15,773 nucleotides of DNA from an uncultured Bacteroidales bacterium (GTDB taxonomy: Bacteria; Bacteroidota; Bacteroidia; Bacteroidales; Bacteroidaceae). Below the pieces are notes generated by a model. That model had not been told where the DNA came from, ran no database searches, and was given only the letters and a program-made list of their open reading frames with translations. The stretch is taken from positions 1-15,773 of the forward strand of contig CAMAMZ010000034.1 of NCBI GenBank assembly GCA_945837185.1, in the 5' to 3' direction. Below are positions 1 through 7,539 of the stretch, piece after piece; position 1 is the first letter of the stretch; every line of letters starts with the position of its first letter. Position numbers and translations under genes: made by a program.

Positions 1-300
1 ACTCGTTCTGCTCCACAGTTTTACGAGCGCTGAACGAGTGCTGAACGTAGGAAGGCTGTTGCTGGTATTATATGTTGAAGAGCCTATGTTCAAGTATGAG
101 TTTATTCTTCAACAGATAGAAGTCCGCTTTGCTTATACATAATTCTCTATGGACGACCTTTAGCTTGTTGACAAAACCTTTTGTTATCTTTTCGTTCAGC
201 CTTGGCTGAACGGTCATAGATGTTAACATCTATCAGCATAGAAGATAACCAACTTTACCGTTCAGCCTTGGCTGAACGAAAAGGGAAGGGCCTAGAGGCT
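1..300. repeat. Hairpin-rich non-coding block with GCTGAACG/CGTTCAGC repeats
   Basis: No credible gene is visible here. The octamer GCTGAACG occurs at 29-36, 40-47, 205-212 and 271-278. Its reverse complement occurs at 193-200 and 259-266, and a one-mismatch copy (CGTTCTGC) lies at 4-11. The copies at 193-212 and 259-278 are identical 20-mers, CGTTCAGCCTTGGCTGAACG, each a 9-bp stem around TT. With their flanks, 188-213 and 258-283 are reverse complements apart from the central TT, so they can also pair with each other. Between them lies a perfect 18-bp palindrome at 216-233 (ATAGATGTTAACATCTAT). Another hairpin has arms 73-81 and 106-114, and 1-11 can fold against 29-39. The block resembles REP-type intergenic elements or a structured 3' UTR of a gene left of the window. 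Its function is unknown. Confidence 0.7.
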
Positions 301-308
301 GTTATGGT

Positions 309-355
309 AAAAAAGAAAACATCCGCATGACTACTATTGTAATGATGCGGATGTT
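309..355 (-). terminator. Intrinsic terminator of maeB
   Basis: An 11-bp perfect stem (318-328 with 345-355, core ACATCCGCAT) encloses a 16-nt loop. On the minus strand it is followed by a T-rich run read from plus-strand A's at 309-319. It starts 20 nt beyond the maeB stop codon, the expected place for a rho-independent terminator of that gene. Confidence 0.85.
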
Positions 356-374
356 CTGCTATGTTGGGTGTAAC

Positions 375-2669
375 CTATTTGTTGACGCCCCTTTTGATTT
401 TATCCACGTAAGCATCGATGACAGCTACGGCTGTGATGTTGACAATGTCGCGGACAGAACTTTCAAAGTCGGTAAAGTGAATAGGCTTGTTCAATCCCAT
501 CTGGATAGGACCGATAATTTCGGCATCCGGGTCAAGCGCTTGCAGCAACTTGTAACTTCCGTTGGCGCTACTCATATTGGGGAAGATGAGCGTATTGACG
601 TCTTTGCCCTTTAACTTGGTGAAGGGATATTTGGCATCGCGCAACTCACGGTCTAATGCGAAGTTCACCTGCATCTCTCCGTCTACTAACATGTCGGGAT
701 ACTCACGCTGTAAAGTCTCAACGGCGGCATGCACCTTTTGAGGACTGCCTATTTCATCGGTACCAAAATTAGAATAGCTAATCATGGCTATGACAGGCTC
801 GACATTGAAGAAGTCGACAGCATGCACACACAGACGGGCAACATCGCACAGCACATTCTGGTCGGGATGGCGGTTGATGAGGGTGTCGGCAATGAAGAAC
901 GTGCCTTTCTTTGTGTTGAGAATATGCATGGTGGCAAAGGTGTTGTATTCAGGACGTATGCCCACTACCTCCTTGGCCACTTTGATGGTGTTGGAGTATT
1001 TGGTGTAAAGACCGGTGATGAAGGCATCGGCATCACCTTGCTCCACCATCGACATACCGAAATAGTTACGCTCATACATCTTGTCGTAGGCTTCCTCGAA
1101 GGTATAGCCTTGGCGGGCACGCTTCTCGGCCAAGTGTTTGGCATAGGTGGCACGCCTACCTTGTTCCTTATCGGCACGCATGTCGACTATCTCAATATTG
1201 GAGAGGTCGAGTTTCAGACGACTGGCCAAACGGTGCAAACGGTCGGGATTGCCCAAAAGGATGGGTTGACAGATGCCTTCCTGGAGCGCCTGCACGGCAG
1301 CTTTCATCATAGAAGGGTGCCCTCCTTCGGCAAAGACAACACGCTGTGGGTGCATGGCCGCTACAGCATGGAGGTTGCGTGTGAGTTTGGTTTCAAGACC
1401 GAGCATCTGGCGCAGTCCTTCTTTATAGGCTTTCCAGTCGGTGATGGTTTTGCGTGCCACACCACTCTCGATAGCTGCTTTAGCCACCGCTGCACTCACC
1501 TCTGTGATGAGACGTGGGTCGACAGGTTTGGGAATAAAGTATTTAGGACCGAAGGTGAGGTCGTTGACATGGTATACCTCATTCACCACATCGGGTACCG
1601 TTTGCTTTGCCAAATCGGCTATAGCCATTACGGCCGCCATCTTCATCTCTTCATTGATGGCCCGCGCATGTACATCGAGGGCACCACGGAAGATATAGGG
1701 AAAGCCTATGACATTGTTGATTTGATTGGGATAGTCGCTACGGCCGGTGGACATCAATACATCGGGGCGACTGGCCATGGCTTCCTCGTAACTGATTTCG
1801 GGTACGGGGTTGGCCAACGCGAAGACGATGGGCGATGGTGCCATGGAGCGAATCATGTCCTGCGTCAAGATATTGCCTTTGGAAAGACCTACGAAAACAT
1901 CAGCACCAGCAATAGCCTCTTCGAGGGTATGCACGTCTCTACGTTCGGTGGCGAAGTAGGCTTTTTGCGGTGTGAGGTTCGGACGGTCGGAGGTGATGAC
2001 GCCTTTGGAATCCAGCATAACGATATTCTCTCTGCGGGCACCAAGGGCCTCATAGAGTTTGGTGCAGCTGATGGCAGCCGCTCCCGCACCATTGACAACG
2101 ATGCGCACTTCCGCAATATTCTTTCCTGCCACTTCCAAGGCATTCTTCAAGCCCGCGGCACTAATGATGGCGGTGCCATGCTGGTCATCGTGCATGACGG
2201 GTATGTCGAGGGTTCGCTTCAGGCGTTCTTCAATATAAAAACATTCGGGCGCCTTGATGTCCTCAAGGTTGATGCCACCAAATGAAGGCGCTATCTTCTC
2301 GACTGCCTCACAGAACTTTTCAGGATCTTTTTCATCGACTTCAATGTCGAAGACATCCACTCCACCATAAATCTTGAAGAGCAATCCCTTGCCCTCCATG
2401 ACGGGCTTGCCGCTGAGAGCACCAATATCGCCCAATCCCAATACGGCTGTACCGTTGGAGATGACGGCCACGAGGTTGCCTTTGTCGGTATATTTATAGG
2501 CATCATCGGGGTTGTTTTGAATTTCAAGGCAAGGGAATGCCACTCCCGGAGAATAAGCCAAACTTAAATCTGTTTGTGTGTGATAGGGTTTTGTGGGCTT
2601 GACCTCTATCTTGCCGGGCCTTCCTTGGCGGTGATATGCAAGCGCTGCTTCTTTCGTTATCTTTACCAT
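375..2669 (-). CDS. maeB: NADP-dependent malic enzyme, long MaeB type with phosphotransacetylase-like domain
   Basis: Oxidative decarboxylation of malate to pyruvate with reduction of NAD(P)+, a cytoplasmic reaction supplying pyruvate and reducing power. At 764 residues it has the usual length of the bifunctional-looking MaeB family. The N-terminal malic enzyme domain (about 1-425) shows YSPGVA (Y39), the GKPVMEGK segment with the likely catalytic Lys94, the metal-site region NLEDIKAPE (134-142), MHDDQHG (159-165) and the nucleotide-binding loop GAGAAA (194-199). The remaining ~330 residues resemble phosphotransacetylase. In characterised MaeB proteins this domain is regulatory, responding to acetyl-CoA, rather than catalytic. 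The start ATG at 2667-2669 fits the family N-terminus. The gene is monocistronic: terminator at 309-355, divergent promoter region upstream. Cofactor preference (NADP rather than NAD) is inferred from the family. Confidence 0.95.
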   Translation of the reverse strand: MVKITKEAALAYHRQGRPGKIEVKPTKPYHTQTDLSLAYSPGVAFPCLEIQNNPDDAYKYTDKGNLVAVISNGTAVLGLGDIGALSGKPVMEGKGLLFKIYGGVDVFDIEVDEKDPEKFCEAVEKIAPSFGGINLEDIKAPECFYIEERLKRTLDIPVMHDDQHGTAIISAAGLKNALEVAGKNIAEVRIVVNGAGAAAISCTKLYEALGARRENIVMLDSKGVITSDRPNLTPQKAYFATERRDVHTLEEAIAGADVFVGLSKGNILTQDMIRSMAPSPIVFALANPVPEISYEEAMASRPDVLMSTGRSDYPNQINNVIGFPYIFRGALDVHARAINEEMKMAAVMAIADLAKQTVPDVVNEVYHVNDLTFGPKYFIPKPVDPRLITEVSAAVAKAAIESGVARKTITDWKAYKEGLRQMLGLETKLTRNLHAVAAMHPQRVVFAEGGHPSMMKAAVQALQEGICQPILLGNPDRLHRLASRLKLDLSNIEIVDMRADKEQGRRATYAKHLAEKRARQGYTFEEAYDKMYERNYFGMSMVEQGDADAFITGLYTKYSNTIKVAKEVVGIRPEYNTFATMHILNTKKGTFFIADTLINRHPDQNVLCDVARLCVHAVDFFNVEPVIAMISYSNFGTDEIGSPQKVHAAVETLQREYPDMLVDGEMQVNFALDRELRDAKYPFTKLKGKDVNTLIFPNMSSANGSYKLLQALDPDAEIIGPIQMGLNKPIHFTDFESSVRDIVNITAVAVIDAYVDKIKRGVNK

Positions 2670-2758
2670 ACTAACCTAAAAAATATTATCCATTATTATA
2701 TGTATGCTTATATTCGCTATGCAGGGGTAAAATCCTGCTATTTTTTGTTACATCGTGA

Positions 2759-2766
2759 CAAAGGTA
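2759..2766 (-). promoter_or_regulatory. Candidate -7 box for maeB
   Basis: The minus strand reads TACCTTTG, a full match to the Bacteroidota -7 consensus TAnnTTTG. It would give a 5' UTR of about 85 nt before the maeB ATG. The -33 position (CATG, 2787-2790, 20 nt away) matches TTTG only in the last two bases. Confidence 0.5.
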
Positions 2767-2809
2767 GTAAAAATAGGGAAAAAGCACATGGGTTTTCACT
2801 TTTTTTTAA

Positions 2810-2817
2810 TAACTTTG
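2810..2817 (+). promoter_or_regulatory. Candidate -7 box for the TetR-mtaB-glycosyltransferase operon
   Basis: TAACTTTG matches TAnnTTTG and sits 28 nt before the ATG of the TetR-type gene. The -33 box is weak: CATG at 2787-2790, 19 nt away, is the same palindromic tetramer that lies at the -33 distance of the divergent maeB promoter. Confidence 0.5.
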
Positions 2818-2845
2818 TACCATAAATGAATACATATACAGTAGA

Positions 2846-3484
2846 ATGACTACACAAACACTTTATAAGCAGGAGTTAAGGGGTAGAATTCTGGCAACGG
2901 CCATGCGCGAATTTACTGCCAAGGGCATTCGCAAAGTAAAAATGGACGATATTGCTCGTATGCTGGTCATTTCCAAACGTACGCTTTATGAAATATTTGA
3001 AGATAAGGAAACAATCCTTTTCGAGGGTATCAAATTGTCGGAGGAAATGATTGACAAACGCATGCGTGAGTTTGCAGCTGATGAAGCGCATACCTCAATC
3101 GATATTATTGCAGAGTTCTATATAATACAGATGGAGAATTTTGCTAATGTGAGTTACTTGTTCTTTGAACAATTGTACAAATATCCGGCCATTATCGATT
3201 ATCTTAACCAAAGAAGGAAGGAACGCGATGCCACTTCGCATCTGTTCTTCGAAAGGGGCGTTCGCGAAGGCTATTTCCGGGAAGATGTGAGTTATGACAT
3301 TGTTGCTCAGATAGGGCATGCTGCTTTTACCCATATCTTGAGCGGACAACTGTGCAAGATTTATAGCATGGAAACGTTGTATCGGAATATTTTCTTCCTG
3401 TTGATAAGAGGCGTGTGTACAGAGAAAGGTGTGGCAGAATTGGAAAGGGCGTTCCAATATAGAAGGCAATATATAAAGAAATGA
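2846..3484 (+). CDS. TetR/AcrR-family transcriptional regulator
   Basis: A 212-residue protein of typical TetR length. The N-terminal DNA-binding domain (about 12-58) has the characteristic helix-turn-helix with the segment MDDIARML-ISKRTLYEIFEDKE (33-55), where the second part is the recognition helix region. The C-terminal ~150 residues are helical, variable in the family, and would carry ligand binding and dimerisation, so the effector cannot be predicted. It is the first gene of a tight operon: its TGA overlaps the ATG of mtaB in ATGA (3481-3484). It lies divergent to maeB, so autoregulation and control of maeB are both possible but unproven. Family assignment is firm; regulon is unknown. 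Confidence 0.85.
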   Translation: MTTQTLYKQELRGRILATAMREFTAKGIRKVKMDDIARMLVISKRTLYEIFEDKETILFEGIKLSEEMIDKRMREFAADEAHTSIDIIAEFYIIQMENFANVSYLFFEQLYKYPAIIDYLNQRRKERDATSHLFFERGVREGYFREDVSYDIVAQIGHAAFTHILSGQLCKIYSMETLYRNIFFLLIRGVCTEKGVAELERAFQYRRQYIKK

Positions 3485-4824
3485 TAGATACGTCAGTTTT
3501 TCAAGGAAAGAAGGCGGCTTACTATACATTGGGCTGCAAATTGAATTTCTCGGAAACGTCTACGTTTGCCAAACTCCTGCAGGAGATGGGAGTGAGGACT
3601 GCTGAAAAGGGAGACAAGGCTGATATTTGTATTATCAATACATGTTCGGTGACGGAGGTTGCCGACAGGAAGTGTCGTACGGCTATCAGAAGAATGGTAA
3701 GAGAACATCCCGGTGCCTTTGTGGTGGTGACGGGATGCTACGCACAGTTGTCGGCAGAACGTGTGGCCGGCATTGAGGGTGTGGACCTTGTGCTTGGAAG
3801 TAATGAGAAGGCAACGCTGGTGCAATATCTTTCAGATTCATGGTTGGAAAGAGAACAATTGCAGCATGCACTGCAACGTTGTCATACTGTTAAAACAAAG
3901 GAAATCAATACGTTTCAGCCTTCGTGTTCAAGAGGAAATAGAACGCGCTACTTCTTGAAGGTGCAGGATGGTTGCAATTACTTCTGCACCTATTGCACCA
4001 TTCCTTATGCGCGTGGTTTTTCGCGTAACCCAACCATCGCCTCGTTGGTGGCACAAGCCGAGGAGGCTGTGCGTGAAGGTGGCAAGGAAATTGTATTGAC
4101 AGGTGTGAACATTGGTGACTTTGGCCGAACCACTCACGAGCGGTTTATCGATTTGGTGCGCGCTTTGGATCGGGTGGAAGGGATAAAGCGTTATCGCATA
4201 TCGAGTTTGGAACCTGATTTGCTCGACGACGAACTGATTGCCTATTGTGCTCAAAGTCGTGCTTTCATGCCCCATTTCCATATCCCTTTACAGAGTGGTT
4301 CCAATGAGGTGTTGCGTCTCATGCACAGACGCTACGACAAGGAATTGTTTGCGCATAAGATAGCGTTGATACGCCAGCTTATGCCCGATGCCTTTATTGG
4401 GGTTGACGTGATGGTTGGGTGCCGGGGCGAACATGTTGCGCATTTTGAGGAGTGTAAAGCCTTTTTGGCCTCGCTCGATGTGACACAGTTGCATGTGTTT
4501 CCTTATTCGGAACGGCCGGGAACAGCAGCCCTTTCCATTCCTTACGTGGTGGATGAGCAAGAAAAGCACAGGCGTTGTGCGGAACTTATCAAGTTGAGCG
4601 AGGAGAAAACCAAGGCTTTCTACGAGCGCCACATAGGCGAGGAAATGGAGGTGCTCTTTGAGCGCTCTACAAGGGGAAAGGCCATGCATGGCTTTACACC
4701 CAATTATATACGAGTGGAACTTGCAGCCAAGGATGCAAGAGAAGAATATGACAACCAACTGATGCGTGTGCGATTGGGAGCGTTCAATCGAGACGGGTCG
4801 GCTTTGAAAGCAATAGGCTTATGA
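3481..4824 (+). CDS. mtaB: tRNA t6A37 methylthiotransferase MtaB
   Basis: Radical SAM enzyme that adds a methylthio group to N6-threonylcarbamoyladenosine at position 37 of ANN-decoding tRNAs, giving ms2t6A. The 447 residues show the MiaB-family layout. The N-terminal UPF0004 domain has three cluster-binding cysteines, C19 (TLGCKLN), C55 (NTCSVTEVADRKCR) and C86 (TGCYAQL). The radical SAM domain has C165-x3-C169-x2-C172 (GCNYFCTYCTIPYARG). A TRAM-like RNA-binding tail occupies about 380-447. The NTCSVTEVADRKCR version of the N-terminal motif and the GCNYFCTYC signature favour MtaB over MiaB or RimO. It overlaps the genes on both sides by 4 nt (ATGA), so the three are probably translationally coupled. 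Confidence 0.92.
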   Translation: MIDTSVFQGKKAAYYTLGCKLNFSETSTFAKLLQEMGVRTAEKGDKADICIINTCSVTEVADRKCRTAIRRMVREHPGAFVVVTGCYAQLSAERVAGIEGVDLVLGSNEKATLVQYLSDSWLEREQLQHALQRCHTVKTKEINTFQPSCSRGNRTRYFLKVQDGCNYFCTYCTIPYARGFSRNPTIASLVAQAEEAVREGGKEIVLTGVNIGDFGRTTHERFIDLVRALDRVEGIKRYRISSLEPDLLDDELIAYCAQSRAFMPHFHIPLQSGSNEVLRLMHRRYDKELFAHKIALIRQLMPDAFIGVDVMVGCRGEHVAHFEECKAFLASLDVTQLHVFPYSERPGTAALSIPYVVDEQEKHRRCAELIKLSEEKTKAFYERHIGEEMEVLFERSTRGKAMHGFTPNYIRVELAAKDAREEYDNQLMRVRLGAFNRDGSALKAIGL

Positions 4825-6629
4825 AAGTGGCAATAGTTATTCTCAACTGGAATGGCAGAAAAATGTTGGAACGGTATCTGCCATTGCTGGTTGCGTGGAG
4901 TGGAAAAGACAGTGAAGTAATCGTGGCCGACAATGCATCGACCGATGATTCCATGGCTTGGCTGTCGACTCATATACCGGAAGTAAGGACCATTCTTTTA
5001 GACAAGAACTATGGTTTTGCTGATGGCTACAACAAGGCTTTGAGTCAGGTGAAAGCTGAATACTATGTGTTGATCAACTCGGATGTTGAGGTGAATGTTG
5101 GGTGGCTTACGCCACTTGTAACGTTTATGGATTGTCATCCAGAGGCAGCGGCCTGTCAGCCGAAGTTATTGGCTGTAGCCAACAGAAAACGGTTTGAATA
5201 TGCCGGTGCCTGTGGGGGCTATATCGATAAGTTAGGCTATCCGTTCTGCCGAGGCCGATTGTTCAACACGGTGGAAAAGGACGAGGGGCAGTATGATACG
5301 ATTGCCGAGGTGGCATGGGCCACAGGAGCATGCCTGATGGTAAGGAGCAAAGACTATTGGGATGCGAATGGCCTTGACGGACGTTTCTTTGCACACAATG
5401 AGGAGATTGACTTCTGTTGGCGACTGAGGTTGATGGGACGAAAGATTTATTGCGTGCCGCAATCGGTTGTTTTCCATGTGGGAGGGGGAACGCTGCCACA
5501 GGGCAATCCGCGCAAAACCTACTTGAATTTCCGTAATAACTTGACAATGCTTTACAAGAACCTTCCGGAGAAGGAACTGAAAGGTGTGATGTGCAAGCGT
5601 TGGGTGCTCGATTATGTGGCTGCGTTCCAGACATTGCTGGTGAACGGCAACTGGCGTGATTTCATGGCTATATGGCGGGCACGGCGTGACTTCAAACGGT
5701 GGAAGAAGGACTTTCAGGCAGACAGGGAGCGTATTCAAGCCAAACGCAAGGTGCAAATTGACGAAACGCGAAGTGACTTTTCGCTGTTGTGGCGATACTA
5801 TGTGAAGGGATGTCGCACCTTCCGCTCGTTAGGCTTGTCGGTGCTTTGTGCCTTACTGGTGTTTGCGCTCGCAAGTTGTGAGTTGAAACTGAAGACCACA
5901 ATGACCGACACGCAGAACAGCGAGATTAAGGTGGCACGCTACGACAGGTTGCAGAGCAGGTATCTGAGCACGGGCGATTTCTCTGCCCTGCAAGAGATGA
6001 ACACCGAATATCCGGTGGAAACACGTACGTTGATTGAGCGGGTGTTGCAAATAGGCGATGTGGTGGAACCGGATATCAGTACCAAATTCCTGCGTTTCTT
6101 TCAAGACTCAACGCTACAGGTGTTGATGTCGGATGCAGAATTGCAGTATGCCGATATGGAGGACATCAACAAGAGTTTGAACAAGGTGTTCGAACGGATG
6201 AGAGGCTGGATTCCGGACCTTCCTTACCCAAAGGTGTACGCACAGCTGGGTGCTTTGGATCAGAGTATCATCATTGGCGACCGTAGTATTGGCATTTGTT
6301 TAGACAAATACCTGGGTGAGAACTATCCGTTGTATCTGAAATACTATCCCGAGCAGGCGCGTAAAAGCATGACACGAGCACATATCGTGCCCGATTGCCT
6401 CACTTTCTACATGCTGAGCCTATACCCCATGCCGAATTTTGAACAGCGGAAACAAATAGAGAAAGACTTGCATTTGGGCAAGGTGATGTGGGCTTCCAAC
6501 AAGGCTTTGGGTTATCGGTTCTTCGACACCAGATATGTGCGAATCGTTGATAAGTATATGCGTAAGCACCAGAAGGTGTCGCTAAAGGCGCTGCTTGAAA
6601 GCGATGACTATTCAAAAATGCTGCCTTGA
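4821..6629 (+). CDS. Family 2 glycosyltransferase fused to a GldB-like lipoprotein domain
   Basis: A single 602-residue frame with two unrelated parts. Residues 1 to about 335 are a GT2 glycosyltransferase with a GT-A fold: VAIVILNWNG at the N-terminus, ADNASTDD (36-43), a DxD-like NSDVE (86-90), the acceptor-side EEIDFCWR (194-201), and a basic C-terminal tail. Then comes a hydrophobic stretch (about 337-352) ending in a lipobox, LASC, with C353. It looks exactly like a lipoprotein signal peptide with basic n-region KGCRTFR. Residues 354-602 resemble the gliding motility lipoprotein GldB family, which is also widespread in non-gliding Bacteroidales. These parts are usually two proteins. A GTG codon in frame at 5802 (residue 328) could start the lipoprotein separately. 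Sugar donor, acceptor and the role of the GldB-like part are unknown. Its 3' end overlaps the convergent radical SAM gene by 22 nt. Confidence 0.8.
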   Translation: MKVAIVILNWNGRKMLERYLPLLVAWSGKDSEVIVADNASTDDSMAWLSTHIPEVRTILLDKNYGFADGYNKALSQVKAEYYVLINSDVEVNVGWLTPLVTFMDCHPEAAACQPKLLAVANRKRFEYAGACGGYIDKLGYPFCRGRLFNTVEKDEGQYDTIAEVAWATGACLMVRSKDYWDANGLDGRFFAHNEEIDFCWRLRLMGRKIYCVPQSVVFHVGGGTLPQGNPRKTYLNFRNNLTMLYKNLPEKELKGVMCKRWVLDYVAAFQTLLVNGNWRDFMAIWRARRDFKRWKKDFQADRERIQAKRKVQIDETRSDFSLLWRYYVKGCRTFRSLGLSVLCALLVFALASCELKLKTTMTDTQNSEIKVARYDRLQSRYLSTGDFSALQEMNTEYPVETRTLIERVLQIGDVVEPDISTKFLRFFQDSTLQVLMSDAELQYADMEDINKSLNKVFERMRGWIPDLPYPKVYAQLGALDQSIIIGDRSIGICLDKYLGENYPLYLKYYPEQARKSMTRAHIVPDCLTFYMLSLYPMPNFEQRKQIEKDLHLGKVMWASNKALGYRFFDTRYVRIVDKYMRKHQKVSLKALLESDDYSKMLP

Positions 6630-7516
6630 TAAATGCCATGGGTTTGCAGATAGCTGTCGAGGCGGTGCACAAACTCATGGTTCTTCATCTTCCATCGGGG
6701 GGCAATCAGCAGATTGGCGGGCGATTGACTCACAAAACGTTCTATCACAATATCCTTGCGCAGGTAGGGTAGGTATTCTCCTAAAAGGTGGATGTATTCA
6801 TCTACGTGATAGAGGGGGAAGGGCTGCCGGGCATACTCTTGCGCCAGACGGGTGCCTTGCAAGAGTTGTAGCTGGTGTATTTTGAGCAGGTCGATGGGCA
6901 GGGAGGATAGGGTAAGAGCTTCTTCTTGCAACATGGTTTTGTCTTCGCCCGGCAAGCCTATTATCACATGGGCTCCTACAAGTATGCCGCGTGCATGCGT
7001 AGCCTCTACGGCTCGTTGGCTGCAAGCAAAGTCATGCCCCCTGTTAATGCGTTGCAAGGTAGCATCGTGTGTGGATTCTATACCATATTCCATGATGAGG
7101 AAGGTTTGGCGGTTGAGTTGCTCGAGATAGTCAAGGAGGGGTGTGTCGATACAATCAGGTCGGGTGCCAATCACAATCCCTACCACATCATCTACCGACA
7201 AAGCCTCTTCATAACGAGCCTTCAGCACATCGAGGGGCGCATAAGTATTGGAGTATGCCTGGAAATAGGCAAGGTATTTCATGGTGGGATATTTCCGTGC
7301 AAAGAAAGCCTTTCCTTCCGTTAGTTGTTGCCGGATGCTCGAAGTCTGCTGGCAGTAAGAAGGGTTGAAGGAGCGGTTGTCGCAAAACGTGCAACCGCCC
7401 CTTGATAGCTTACCATCGCGATTAGGACATGTGAAGCCTCCGTTGACGGAAATTTTCTGCACACGATATGCAAACCTGTTTCTAATCCAAGTGCTATAGT
7501 CGTTGTAGTTGGGCAT
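6608..7516 (-). CDS. YhcC-like radical SAM protein (TIGR01212 family)
   Basis: A 302-residue radical SAM protein of the YhcC/TIGR01212 group, whose substrate is not established. The cluster ligands have the family's unusual spacing, C30-x11-C42-x2-C45 (CPNRDG then GGCTFCDN), instead of the classic CxxxCxxC. Other family features are YFQAYSNTYAPL (84-95), IGTRPDCI (116-123), EYGIES (143-148) and HVIIGLPGED (about 183-192). The start ATG at 7514-7516 precedes the conserved N-terminus. It is the last gene of the minus-strand series, 23 nt after prfC, so probably cotranscribed. Its stop lies inside the end of the convergent glycosyltransferase-GldB gene, leaving no room for an intergenic terminator. 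Confidence 0.9.
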   Translation of the reverse strand: MPNYNDYSTWIRNRFAYRVQKISVNGGFTCPNRDGKLSRGGCTFCDNRSFNPSYCQQTSSIRQQLTEGKAFFARKYPTMKYLAYFQAYSNTYAPLDVLKARYEEALSVDDVVGIVIGTRPDCIDTPLLDYLEQLNRQTFLIMEYGIESTHDATLQRINRGHDFACSQRAVEATHARGILVGAHVIIGLPGEDKTMLQEEALTLSSLPIDLLKIHQLQLLQGTRLAQEYARQPFPLYHVDEYIHLLGEYLPYLRKDIVIERFVSQSPANLLIAPRWKMKNHEFVHRLDSYLQTHGIYQGSIFE

Positions 7517-7539
7517 GTCAGGCGCAAGGCGAAACGCTA

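Noticed and set aside
729..2285. Long plus-strand open frame of 518 codons opposite maeB
   Set aside because: It is entirely antisense to the well-supported malic enzyme gene and its translation shows no recognisable domain; long shadow frames are expected opposite such codon usage.
2721..2738. GCAGG...CCTGC inverted repeat as a TetR operator
   Set aside because: Arms are only 5 bp with an 8-nt spacer, and it lies within the maeB leader away from the TetR-gene promoter; too weak to call.
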